Shown in pieces: positions 55,286-63,779 of a stretch of 64,000 nt of DNA (position 1 is the stretch's first letter; each line of letters starts with the position of its first letter). The DNA is from CBFFRJ01 sp051486985 (GTDB lineage Bacteria > Pseudomonadota > Gammaproteobacteria > Enterobacterales > Enterobacteriaceae): assembly GCF_051486985.1 (NCBI RefSeq), contig NZ_JAHVDV010000018.1:1-64000 (forward strand), written 5' to 3'. Made by a program: the position numbers and the translations under genes. The notes below the pieces were generated by a model that saw only the letters and a list, made by a program, of their open reading frames with translations, had not been told where the DNA came from and ran no database searches.

Positions 55286-56282
55286 GCCCATCGTATTTAG
55301 TGGCGCACAGCCCTCAGGTGAATTGACCATTGGTAACTACATGGGTGCGCTGCGACAGTGGGTAAACATGCAGGATGATTACCACTGCATCTATTGCATC
55401 GTCGATCTGCATGCCATCACTGCGCGTCAGGACCCTGAGAAGTTGCGTAAAGCCACCCTGGACACCCTGGCGCTCTATCTGGCCTGTGGTATCGATCCTG
55501 AGAAAAGCACCATCTTTGTTCAGTCCCATGCGCCAGAACATGCGCAGCTCGGCTGGGCGCTGAACTGTTACACCTATTTCGGCGAACTGAGCCGCATGAC
55601 GCAGTTCAAAGACAAATCAGCACGCTACTCCGAAAACATTAACGCCGGTCTGTTTGACTACCCGGTGCTGATGGCGGCGGACATTTTGTTGTACCAGACC
55701 AACCTGGTGCCGGTGGGTGAAGATCAGAAACAGCATCTTGAGCTGAGCCGCGATATCGCGCAGCGTTTCAATGCGATTTACGGTGACGTCTTTAAAGTGC
55801 CGGAACCCTTCATCCCTAAATCCGGTGCCCGCGTGATGTCCCTGCTGGAACCGACCAAAAAGATGTCCAAGTCTGACGATAACCGTAATAACGTGATAGG
55901 CCTGCTGGAAGATCCGAAATCGGTCGTTAAGAAAATCAAACGCGCGATGACCGATGGCGATGAGCCACCCGTTGTCCGTTATGACGTCAAAGAGAAAGCG
56001 GGGGTCTCTAACCTGCTTGATATTCTCTCCGGTGTGACGGGCCAGAGCATTCCTGAGCTGGAACAGCACTTTGAAGGCAAGATGTATGGTCATCTGAAAG
56101 GGGAAGTGGCGGATGCCGTTTCCGGCATGCTGACTGAGCTTCAGGAGCGCTACCATCGTTACCGTAACGATGAAGCTTTCCTGCAGAAGATCATGAAAGA
56201 GGGTGCAGAGAAAGCCAGCGCCCATGCCTCCCGGACCTTAAAAGCCGTTTATGACGCCATCGGGTTTGTCGGCAAGCCGTAA
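55278..56282 (+). CDS. trpS: Tryptophanyl-tRNA synthetase
   Basis: Charges tRNA-Trp. 334 residues, the same as E. coli. Class I signatures: HIGH-like GELTIGNYMGAL (residues 14-25, TIGN in place of HIGH) and KMSKS (KKMSKSDDN). Last gene of the aroK-trpS series, closed by a terminator; frlR follows convergently where E. coli has the yhfS-yhfZ block. Confidence 0.98.
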   Translation: MTKPIVFSGAQPSGELTIGNYMGALRQWVNMQDDYHCIYCIVDLHAITARQDPEKLRKATLDTLALYLACGIDPEKSTIFVQSHAPEHAQLGWALNCYTYFGELSRMTQFKDKSARYSENINAGLFDYPVLMAADILLYQTNLVPVGEDQKQHLELSRDIAQRFNAIYGDVFKVPEPFIPKSGARVMSLLEPTKKMSKSDDNRNNVIGLLEDPKSVVKKIKRAMTDGDEPPVVRYDVKEKAGVSNLLDILSGVTGQSIPELEQHFEGKMYGHLKGEVADAVSGMLTELQERYHRYRNDEAFLQKIMKEGAEKASAHASRTLKAVYDAIGFVGKP

Positions 56283-56302
56283 TCGCGACATCGACATGAT
56301 GA

Positions 56303-56325
56303 AGAGGGCTACGGCCCTCTTTTTT
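56303..56325 (+). terminator. Rho-independent terminator of trpS
   Basis: Stem AGAGGGC (56303-56309) with GCCCTCT (56314-56320), loop TACG, followed by T residues to 56325. It closes the aroK-trpS series and lies between convergent trpS and frlR. Confidence 0.88.
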
Positions 56326-56342
56326 CGTCTTATCGGCGCAGC

Positions 56343-57074
56343 TTAATGTCGATGGTTATCAATGGTGAGCGTAACGCGGTTAGCGCGACAAAACAGTTCC
56401 GACACGTGTACCGGTTTATCATTCTGATCAAACGCGATTTTACTGATGCGAAACAGCGGCTCCCCGAGTTCGCATTTTAGCCATTTGGCCTGAGTACGGG
56501 TCGCTGCAAAGATGTCGATCGTTTTGTTATCGCTGATAACCTGGGTGTCGTAATGTTTTTGAAAGATCTGGTAGGTCGAGATGCCTTCACGGTAATTCTC
56601 ATCAAATGCCGGGTAGCGTGACAGTGGGATCCAGGAGCTGTCGATAAACAAAGGCTCTTTGTCGAGATACATTACCCGGCTTAAGTGGAAGACCTCGCCG
56701 TTTCCGGGGATGTTGAGCTTCTCGCAAAAGGGCGCTGCGTTTATCCGGGCCTGCTCAATCACTTTCTCTTTGGTCGGTTTGCCTTGCGATACCCCAAAGT
56801 CTGTAAAACCACTCACGGTCAGGAGCGCGTTCTCCACCTTTTGGCTCTGTACGAAGGTGCCTTTACCCTGCCAGCGAATCAGCACCCCATCCGACACCAG
56901 ATCGCTGATGGCTTTACGTATCGTGATCCGGCTTACATTATAAAGCGTACACAGTTCGGTTTCGGTCGGGATCTGCTGCCCGGCTTTGTAGATGCCCTGC
57001 GCAATATCATCCAGTAAACGCTGGCGTACCGTGGCATAGAGTAATTGATGAGAATAGCGATCCAAAGCTGGCAT
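56343..57074 (-). CDS. frlR: GntR-family (HutC type) repressor FrlR
   Basis: Regulator of fructoselysine use. 243 residues, the same as E. coli FrlR. N-terminal winged HTH (QIPTETELCTLYNVSRITIRKAISDLVSDGVLIR, about residues 33-66) and a C-terminal UTRA ligand-binding domain (about 90-240). It is last on the frl strand, 102 nt after frlD with a hairpin between, so it may be transcribed partly from its own promoter. Its likely operator is the tandem repeat before frlA. Confidence 0.95.
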   Translation of the reverse strand: MPALDRYSHQLLYATVRQRLLDDIAQGIYKAGQQIPTETELCTLYNVSRITIRKAISDLVSDGVLIRWQGKGTFVQSQKVENALLTVSGFTDFGVSQGKPTKEKVIEQARINAAPFCEKLNIPGNGEVFHLSRVMYLDKEPLFIDSSWIPLSRYPAFDENYREGISTYQIFQKHYDTQVISDNKTIDIFAATRTQAKWLKCELGEPLFRISKIAFDQNDKPVHVSELFCRANRVTLTIDNHRH

Positions 57075-57137
57075 GACTCAACCCTGATAAGAAGAGAATA
57101 GAGCGATTATAGGGTTGTTTATCAGCCAGTCATAGCG

Positions 57138-57171
57138 CGCAGGCATGAAGTTGCCATCACTCATGCCTGCG
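57138..57171. repeat. Perfect hairpin between frlD and frlR
   Basis: 11-bp perfect stem CGCAGGCATGA (57138-57148) with TCATGCCTGCG (57161-57171), loop of 12. On the frl (minus) strand no T-run follows, so it may mark an mRNA end, attenuate frlR expression, or be a REP-like palindrome. Confidence 0.65.
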
Positions 57172-57176
57172 TTTAA

Positions 57177-57962
57177 CTACCATGCGCCGTGGTATTGAAT
57201 GGTGCGTGCCGCACTCTGCGTTCCCTGCGCCATGCACTCTACAAGCGTGCGGTCGCTGGCGACGGCACACAGGAAGCCTGCAATATACGAATCGCCTGCT
57301 CCCATGGTATCGACCACGTTTACCGCAAGAGCAGCCTGACGCCAGAACTGCCTGCCATCCCAGGCAATGCTGCCGTTTTCACCCAACGTCACAATCATCG
57401 TGCCGGCACCCCGCGCCACACTCTCCTGCATCCTTTCCCGTAATGCCGCGTCTTCCTGCTGCGCCGAGGCGAAAACAACGTCCAGATGGGGTAAAAGCGT
57501 CTGCCAGAGCGGGCTGTCCCATTTATCGGCGAAATCGAAGGCGGTGAGCTTACCTGCGGCGTGCAGACGGGGAAAGGCCATCTCCGCATGTCCCCAGATA
57601 GCGGAGTGCACGATGTCAAAGCTATCAAGCCAGGCAAAATCGCTCTCTTCCAGCGTAAAATCTGCCATGACGCCTTCAGTGTAATCACCAAGCACCCGAT
57701 CGTTACCTTTCATCTCCACCTGCGTTTGTGCCGTGATGCCGCATTTGACGTGCACGTGGCTGGTGTCGATACCTGTTCTGACCAAATCCGCTTTCAGCAT
57801 CCGCCCGTACTCATCTTCCCCTACCCAGGTAATACAGCCGGGTTGCATACCGTAGCGGGTGCTGTAAACCGCTACGTTTACCGCATTGCCGCCGGAAAAC
57901 GCTTTGCCCAGGTGAGGATAGATATCGACGCAGTTATCGCCGAGGGTTACCAGCCTTTTCAT
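57177..57962 (-). CDS. frlD: Fructoselysine 6-kinase
   Basis: ATP-dependent kinase making fructoselysine-6-phosphate. PfkB/ribokinase family; 261 residues, the same as E. coli FrlD. N-terminal GGNAVNVAVYSTRYG (residues 24-38) and C-terminal DTMGAGDSYIAGFL with the catalytic Asp. Overlaps frlC by 4 nt. Confidence 0.96.
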   Translation of the reverse strand: MKRLVTLGDNCVDIYPHLGKAFSGGNAVNVAVYSTRYGMQPGCITWVGEDEYGRMLKADLVRTGIDTSHVHVKCGITAQTQVEMKGNDRVLGDYTEGVMADFTLEESDFAWLDSFDIVHSAIWGHAEMAFPRLHAAGKLTAFDFADKWDSPLWQTLLPHLDVVFASAQQEDAALRERMQESVARGAGTMIVTLGENGSIAWDGRQFWRQAALAVNVVDTMGAGDSYIAGFLCAVASDRTLVECMAQGTQSAARTIQYHGAW

Positions 57963-58789
57963 GCGACGGCCTCCGGTAGTAAGGCGCGAAAGCGTTCCAG
58001 CGCCTGGCGGGCGAACAGCCGCGGCTCATTCATGTACATAGTCACCAGCTCTATCGTGCAATAACCTTTGTAGCCGCTGGCAATAACATCGCGCATCAGC
58101 TCCGTTAGCGGCATCTTTCCTTCCCCAGGAATGTAGTGGCTATCGCTTGCCCCATCGCTGTCGACGATATGCAGGTGGCGGAGCTTATCGCCAAGCTTGG
58201 TGAAATAGCTCATGACCGGCTCGCCCTGCACCCAGGGGGCGCAGATATCTATCATGCTGTACAGATGGGGTGACGGAACAAGGGAGAAGGCGCGCAGTAC
58301 GTCATTGGCGTTGCAGACCACGTTTGATTCATACGGCGTAAGCGGTTCAAGCACCAAATCCATATCAATCTCCTGCGCATAGTCGCACAGCTCGCGCAGA
58401 TTATCGGCGAGGCGCTGCCAGATAATATCCGGTGTCGTCAGATACCCTGCGTGCGCGGCAGAAATGAGCGTAAAGCCTGCGTTCATCTCTTTGGCCATGT
58501 CCATTGCCAGTTTAATCATGTCGAGACTCTCGCGGCGCATCCTCTCGTCACCCAGCATCATGTTCCACGGATAGCCGTTGGTTTCCGGGGTATAGCCAAT
58601 GATCGGTAAATCATAAGTTCGGGCGAGGGCTTTGATGTGCTTAATCCCGCCCGCTTTCAGATCGGGTGCGAAGGCGTGCGGACGCCCGCCCCACAGCTCA
58701 ATACCGTCATAGCCCAGTTCATGCGCGTCGCGAAAGGCGTCTTCAATCGGTAAACGCTGGTGACCGCAGGTAAACATGCCTGTTTTCAT
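57959..58789 (-). CDS. frlC: Fructoselysine 3-epimerase (psicoselysine epimerase)
   Basis: Converts psicoselysine to fructoselysine so that both enter the pathway. Start at MKTGMFTCGHQR (58789) gives 276 residues, the E. coli length; an in-frame ATG at 58879 lies within frlB and is rejected. Xylose isomerase-like TIM barrel with metal ligands in VLEPLTPYES, MIDICAPW, HIVDSDG and TIELVTMY. Confidence 0.95.
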   Translation of the reverse strand: MKTGMFTCGHQRLPIEDAFRDAHELGYDGIELWGGRPHAFAPDLKAGGIKHIKALARTYDLPIIGYTPETNGYPWNMMLGDERMRRESLDMIKLAMDMAKEMNAGFTLISAAHAGYLTTPDIIWQRLADNLRELCDYAQEIDMDLVLEPLTPYESNVVCNANDVLRAFSLVPSPHLYSMIDICAPWVQGEPVMSYFTKLGDKLRHLHIVDSDGASDSHYIPGEGKMPLTELMRDVIASGYKGYCTIELVTMYMNEPRLFARQALERFRALLPEAVA

Positions 58790-58841
58790 TGCTGTTCTCC
58801 TTTTAAAGAAAGCCGGTCTCTGACGGACCGGCCAGATAAAA

Positions 58842-59864
58842 TCAATATTCAACCAGACCGCCGTAATAGCGGCGTTCATCCGGGTTGTGATCTTTGTAGA
58901 TGGACAGGTAGTAGCAGAGCCACTCCATAGGCACGAACATCAGGAACGGCGCCAGCCACGGGTGCAGCCCCCGGGCAATGTCGGCGTAATCAATGACGAT
59001 GACGTTATCGGTACGCGCTTTCACGAAGCGAATGGCGCGTTCGGTGGTGTGGCGACTTTCGTCGTTACCCAGCAGGAAGAGGAAGGGAACGCCGGGTTCA
59101 ACGACTTCGAGCGGACCATGACGGAATTCGCCGCTCTCGATGACTGAACCGTGGGTCCAGGTAAACTCCATCAGGGTGACAATCCCCTCTTTGTAGCCCA
59201 ATGGACGCAGCGGCCCGGCAGACACGGTGTAGATCATCGGCCATGCGCTTGCCTGCTCACCCAACTGACGGCCTTTCTCTTCCCAGTTGCGCACCAAATG
59301 GCCCAGCGCCTGGGGCAGTTTTTGCAGGTCGGTTTTGATCTTGCCGATTTCGGCGTGCGGTGCGCGGCGGGTAATCATCTCCAGCACCACGCTATAGCAG
59401 AGCAGCAAGTGAATTTCCCAGATGCAGTCGGCCTGGTAATCCACCACATACTCCACCGGCTCGGTGATAGGGCTATCCGCTTTTTTGGTGAAAGCAGCGG
59501 TGAGTGCGCCACAGGCCCGGCCCAGTTCCAGCGCTTTAATGACCTCTTCGGTTTTGCCGTAATCCGACACGCCGATCACGGCACAGCGGCTATCCAGACG
59601 GTACGGCGTGTTATCGCAGAACTCCCAGCCGGAGAGAGCATAAACCTGAAGATCTGAAAAACGATCTGCAAGGTGCTTCGCCGTTTGCGCCGCATTTAGC
59701 GGCGATCCGCAGGCAACGAAGTAGATTCGGTCGATATCACGACGGATCATCTCATCGACAATGCCATGAACGCGAGGAACGTCCTGCTGCAGAACTTTCT
59801 CTACTTCTGCCACCATATTTTCAGTGACCAGGAAGTCCACGGTGCTTTTATCAATATTCAACAT
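58842..59864 (-). CDS. frlB: Fructoselysine-6-phosphate deglycase
   Basis: Splits fructoselysine-6-phosphate to glucose-6-phosphate and lysine. 340 residues, the same as E. coli FrlB. Two SIS domains (AgaS/GlmS-like), with phosphate-binding segments FVACGSPLNAAQTAKHL and GVSDYGKTEEVIKAL. 21 nt after frlA on the same strand. Confidence 0.96.
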   Translation of the reverse strand: MLNIDKSTVDFLVTENMVAEVEKVLQQDVPRVHGIVDEMIRRDIDRIYFVACGSPLNAAQTAKHLADRFSDLQVYALSGWEFCDNTPYRLDSRCAVIGVSDYGKTEEVIKALELGRACGALTAAFTKKADSPITEPVEYVVDYQADCIWEIHLLLCYSVVLEMITRRAPHAEIGKIKTDLQKLPQALGHLVRNWEEKGRQLGEQASAWPMIYTVSAGPLRPLGYKEGIVTLMEFTWTHGSVIESGEFRHGPLEVVEPGVPFLFLLGNDESRHTTERAIRFVKARTDNVIVIDYADIARGLHPWLAPFLMFVPMEWLCYYLSIYKDHNPDERRYYGGLVEY

Positions 59865-59885
59865 GTAACGTTTCTCCAGATGGGT

Positions 59886-61226
59886 TTACGAAAGTGCGGC
59901 CAGACGACGATTGCGCCTTTCCCAGAAGGCGTAGGCGGGCAAGCCGGTGGCGATAACAATCAGGGCGCAGACCAGACCAGGAATGGGCGCCCAGACAAAA
60001 GTGGAGGCGACAAGGATCAGGCTTGAGCAGATGGCAAGGAACGTCATCAGGCCAAACATGGGTGTCCGCCAGAGCGGTTTGTAGTCGTCGCGTTTGCGAC
60101 ACCAGATGATTGAGCCGAAGGTGAGGGTATTTTTAAAGCACATTACCAGCGTGAAGTAGCCGAGCAGGCTGGTCAGGTCGGAAACAAAGATAAAGAAGAT
60201 CCCGAGCGCGCACTGGAGAACAATTGAGACATCCGGGGTGTTGTATTTGGGATGGACGTGGGCGAAGCATTTGAAAAAGAGCTTATCTTTCGCCATCGCG
60301 TACTCCAGACGCGGCTGGTACATCACGCAGCTTGAAAGGGAGCCCAGGATGACGATCATCGCGGTGACCGCTACAAAGATGCCCGCCATACTGCCCAGCG
60401 CAGGGATATAAGTCAGTGCATCAGAGATGGGGGTTCCCGAGGCGGCCAGTTTCTCAAACGGCATCAGACCGGAGATAACAAGCGCCAGCAGCGAATAGAG
60501 CACCAGTACCAGTAAGCAGGAGCCAATCAGGGCGCGCGGCATGGTCTTGCCAGGGTCTTTGATTTCGCCGGTCATATAGCAAATTGACGCCATGCCGGTA
60601 TAAGACCAACTGGTTGCTGAGACACCTGCCAGCAGCGCCATGATGCCGGAGGCGGCAGTCACGGTCGCGGCGCCGGACGGGGCCGTGAAATTGTCTGTTT
60701 TGAACCAGAAAATGCCGATGCCGATAACAATGGTAAACGGAATGATCTTGGCGATGGTAATCAGGGTCTGAAACGCGGCACCGCCCTCAACGGAACGCAG
60801 GTGCAACAGCATAAACATAATGATGAGCGCGGTTGCCACCAGCTTGCCGGTCAGCGGGTCGAGCGGCATCAGGAAGCCGAGGTTGCTGACAACCGCCAGC
60901 GCCATAATGGACAGTGAAGGAGCATCATTCGCCCAGAAGCTGGCCCAGCCGGACAAAAATGCCAGCGGGCGACTGCCGGCATTTTTTAAATAGACATAAT
61001 CCGCACCGTTTTCGGGGTAGGCCGTGGACAGCTCCGCATACACGCACATCTGCGGAATGACAATCAGCCCACCCACAATGAACGCCAGCACGGTTAACCA
61101 CGGGGTGCCCGCCGCCTTTGCAACTTCACCTACTGAAACGAAAATACCGGAGCCGACGGTGGTTCCGACAGCGATAGCAAGCACGGCCCAAAAGCCCAGC
61201 TTGCGTTGGAGTTCCTGGCTTTCCAT
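59886..61226 (-). CDS. frlA: Fructoselysine/psicoselysine permease FrlA
   Basis: Inner-membrane APC-superfamily amino acid transporter importing the Amadori compounds fructoselysine and psicoselysine. 446 residues (E. coli 445), about 12 membrane segments, N-terminal motif GTTVGSGIFVSVGEVAK (residues 21-37). First gene of frlABCD; preceded by a 19-bp-period tandem repeat at 61303-61338 that is a likely FrlR operator. Confidence 0.96.
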   Translation of the reverse strand: MESQELQRKLGFWAVLAIAVGTTVGSGIFVSVGEVAKAAGTPWLTVLAFIVGGLIVIPQMCVYAELSTAYPENGADYVYLKNAGSRPLAFLSGWASFWANDAPSLSIMALAVVSNLGFLMPLDPLTGKLVATALIIMFMLLHLRSVEGGAAFQTLITIAKIIPFTIVIGIGIFWFKTDNFTAPSGAATVTAASGIMALLAGVSATSWSYTGMASICYMTGEIKDPGKTMPRALIGSCLLVLVLYSLLALVISGLMPFEKLAASGTPISDALTYIPALGSMAGIFVAVTAMIVILGSLSSCVMYQPRLEYAMAKDKLFFKCFAHVHPKYNTPDVSIVLQCALGIFFIFVSDLTSLLGYFTLVMCFKNTLTFGSIIWCRKRDDYKPLWRTPMFGLMTFLAICSSLILVASTFVWAPIPGLVCALIVIATGLPAYAFWERRNRRLAALS

Positions 61227-61302
61227 ATCAATACCTTTTTTAGAATGTGTTGTAGGGTCAAAAGGTCGCCGTAGCCATCAGGAGGTAAAACGATGCTTTG
61301 CT

Positions 61303-61338
61303 ATATGACGACACATAATCAATATAACAACACATGAT
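61303..61338 (-). promoter_or_regulatory. Tandem direct repeat upstream of frlA (likely FrlR operators)
   Basis: ATATGACGACACATAAT (61303-61319) and ATATAACAACACATGAT (61322-61338) match at 14 of 17 positions, 19 bp start to start, about two helical turns. They lie 77-112 nt upstream of the frlA start codon. GntR/HutC-family regulators bind short sites such as these; FrlR is the obvious candidate, with no binding evidence here. Confidence 0.6.
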
Positions 61339-61429
61339 GAATTGTATTGTGGAGAGAGATCACAAAATCAGCAGCTGGAGGGCGGGCTGGCAGAGTGTTT
61401 TTATTAACTTACTGATTAATAGATATAAA

Positions 61430-61453
61430 AAAGGACCGCCGGGGCGATCCTTT
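61430..61453 (-). terminator. Terminator of cysG
   Basis: AAAGGACCGCC (61430-61440) pairs with GGCGATCCTTT (61443-61453) with one G-T pair; on the minus strand it is followed by TTTT. It lies 12 nt after the cysG stop codon and ends the nir-cysG transcript before frlA. Confidence 0.8.
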
Positions 61454-61464
61454 ATCTGGATGGG

Positions 61465-62829
61465 TCAGAACCACTTAAGCTTGTCGCGAAGGCCGACTAC
61501 CCGACCGACAATAATCAGCGCCGGGCTCTCCACCTGTTGCGCCAGTTCTCCGAGCTGCGTCAACGCGCCGCTCACCACGCGCTGTTTCACGGACGTCCCG
61601 TTTTCCACCAGCGCCACCGGCATATCGACCTGCATACCGTGCTCAATCAGTTTTTCCTGAATGGTGGCTGCCTGATTCAGGCCCATATAGAACACTAGCG
61701 TCTGTTTCTCTGCGGCCAGATTCGCCCAGTCCAGCTCGCCACCGGTTTTCAGATGACCCGTTACCAGCCGCACGCTCTGCGCATAATCGCGATGGGTAAG
61801 AGGGATACCCGAATAGGCGGAGCAGCCGGAGGCGGCAGTGATACCGGGGACCACCGAGAAGGGAATTCCCGCATGACAGAGGGTTTCCAGCTCTTCACCA
61901 CCGCGACCGAAAATAAACGGATCACCGCCCTTGAGGCGCACCACGCGTCTGCCCTGTTGCGCTTCGTGCAGCAGGATCTGGTTTATCTCTTCCTGGGGAA
62001 CGCAGTGGTATCCGGCACGTTTGCCAACAAAGACGCGATCCGCGTCCCGGCGCACCAGATTCATGATTTCATCGGAGACCAGGCGGTCATAGACCACCAC
62101 ATCAGCCTGCTGGATCTGCTGCAAACCTTTGAGCGTCAGCAGACCCGGATCGCCAGGACCGGCTCCCACCAGCACCACTTCCCCACGATTATCCAGTGGC
62201 TCGGCAATCAATTGTTCGGTAATGGCTTCAACGGCAACGCTGTCCTGGTTCGCCAGTGACTGCGCAAGGCGGTCATTAACAAACAGCTTTTCCCAGAAAC
62301 GACGACGTTCAGGGACGCTGGCAAAATGCGTTTTCACGCGCCGGCGCAGTTTACCGGCGTAGCGGGCAACGTGCCCCAGGTGTTGCGGAAGAATCGATTC
62401 CAGCTTTTCGCGCAGCAGGCGGGCCAGGACAGGCGAGGTGCCGCCCGAGGAGACCGCGACCATCAAAGGGGAGCGATCAATAATTGAGGGCATGATGAAG
62501 CTTGCCTGCTTCGGCGCATCGACCACGTTACAAAAGATACGACGGGATTCAGCCGCATCGCTGACGTGCTGGTTAACCGCTTCGTCATCCGTTGCGGCAA
62601 TGACCAGCCAGCATGGATCGAGCAGACTTTCATCGAAATCGCCTTCCACCAGCCTTAGCATGCCTTCCTTCGCCCAGACATGGAACTGCGGAACGAAGGC
62701 GCGTGAGTTCACGGTAAGTCGTGCACCAGCATCCATCAAAAGTCGGGCTTTACGTTCTGCGACATCGCCACCGCCGACCAACAGGCAATCGCGTTCGCGT
62801 AGTTGACAAAAAATGGGTAAATGGTCCAC
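61465..62829 (-). CDS. cysG: Siroheme synthase (multifunctional) CysG
   Basis: Makes siroheme, cofactor of nitrite and sulfite reductases, from uroporphyrinogen III. 454 residues (E. coli 457). N-terminal dehydrogenase/ferrochelatase domain with NAD-binding GGGDVAERKARLL (residues 19-31), and C-terminal methyltransferase domain with VLVGAGPGDPGLLTLKGL and GGDPFIFGRGGEE. Together with nirC and nirD it forms the nirBDC-cysG operon. Confidence 0.98.
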   Translation of the reverse strand: MDHLPIFCQLRERDCLLVGGGDVAERKARLLMDAGARLTVNSRAFVPQFHVWAKEGMLRLVEGDFDESLLDPCWLVIAATDDEAVNQHVSDAAESRRIFCNVVDAPKQASFIMPSIIDRSPLMVAVSSGGTSPVLARLLREKLESILPQHLGHVARYAGKLRRRVKTHFASVPERRRFWEKLFVNDRLAQSLANQDSVAVEAITEQLIAEPLDNRGEVVLVGAGPGDPGLLTLKGLQQIQQADVVVYDRLVSDEIMNLVRRDADRVFVGKRAGYHCVPQEEINQILLHEAQQGRRVVRLKGGDPFIFGRGGEELETLCHAGIPFSVVPGITAASGCSAYSGIPLTHRDYAQSVRLVTGHLKTGGELDWANLAAEKQTLVFYMGLNQAATIQEKLIEHGMQVDMPVALVENGTSVKQRVVSGALTQLGELAQQVESPALIIVGRVVGLRDKLKWF

Positions 62830-62902
62830 GACATCACCTCAAATACACGTCATTTTTCGGGCCGCAGTTTTATTGGCTGCAACCCGATTACTGGTGTCTT
62901 TA

Positions 62903-63712
62903 TTAGTTGGTTGTAATTGGTTGGCTCTTCGCTGCCTTCTCTACGGAAGGGCGTTCGGCTTTTGGCGTAGCATACCAGTAACCCAGACCCATAAACACGG
63001 CGCCGGAGAAAGTATTCCCGAGTGTGACCCACAACAGGTTATGACCAATACCGGAGAGGGTATAAGCGTCGCTGTGATGACCAAACCAGGAGAGGGCGAA
63101 CAGGGTCATATTGGCAACGGAGTGCTCATAGCCGGAAGCGATAAATGCCAGCAGACACCACCAGATTGCGAGGAATTTGGCCGCGCCTTCAGTACGAATG
63201 GCCATCCAGATAGCGAGGCATACCAGCCAGTTACACAGCGCCCCTTTAAAGAACAGCACCCCGGCCGGAGCACTGGTTTTGGCCAGCGCAGCGGTATGGA
63301 CAAGACTGGTATCCAGCGGCAGCAGGCTGCCACCACCCCAGTTGTAAAGCAGCGCAACCAGAACTGAACCCAGCAGATTGCCCAGCCAGGTTTGTGGCAG
63401 GATGGTCCACATCTGGCCCTGGCTGATAGTGCCCGCTTTCACACCGAGCGTCAGGAACATGGTATGACCGGTAAAGAGTTCAGAGCCGGCGATAATGACC
63501 AGGGTTAAGGCGATGCCGAAAGTGGCTCCCATGACCAGCGGGCGCACGGACGGATCGAGCAGGTTTCCAAGGGTGAAAATTAAAATAATCCCTAAGCCCA
63601 CATAAGCCCCCGCCATGGCAGAGCTTATCCAGAAAGAGAGCGGATTATTGGCTGAGAGTCGTGCAATGCGCGCAGCGTTAGCCGCACACTTATTAATAGT
63701 GTCTGTAAACAT
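62903..63712 (-). CDS. nirC: Nitrite transporter NirC
   Basis: Pentameric FNT-family channel for nitrite (and export/import with H+); inner membrane. 269 residues (E. coli 268), about six membrane segments, N-terminal ISSAMAGAYVGLGIIL typical of the family and the central conserved His in SGYEHSVANM. Separated from nirD by a hairpin with T-run. Confidence 0.97.
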   Translation of the reverse strand: MFTDTINKCAANAARIARLSANNPLSFWISSAMAGAYVGLGIILIFTLGNLLDPSVRPLVMGATFGIALTLVIIAGSELFTGHTMFLTLGVKAGTISQGQMWTILPQTWLGNLLGSVLVALLYNWGGGSLLPLDTSLVHTAALAKTSAPAGVLFFKGALCNWLVCLAIWMAIRTEGAAKFLAIWWCLLAFIASGYEHSVANMTLFALSWFGHHSDAYTLSGIGHNLLWVTLGNTFSGAVFMGLGYWYATPKAERPSVEKAAKSQPITTN

Positions 63713-63747
63713 AGTGTTGATTACCCAAAGTTAAAAAAGAAAATGTT

Positions 63748-63773
63748 AAAAAGCGGGGGCATTGCGCCCCCAC
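63748..63773 (-). terminator. Intercistronic terminator-like hairpin between nirD and nirC
   Basis: On the minus strand, GTGGGGGC (63766-63773) pairs with GCCCCCGC (63753-63760), loop GCAAT, followed by TTTTT (63748-63752). It looks like an attenuator that would lower nirC-cysG expression relative to nirBD, or an RNA-end-stabilising structure. Confidence 0.65.
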
Positions 63774-63779
63774 TAAAAA

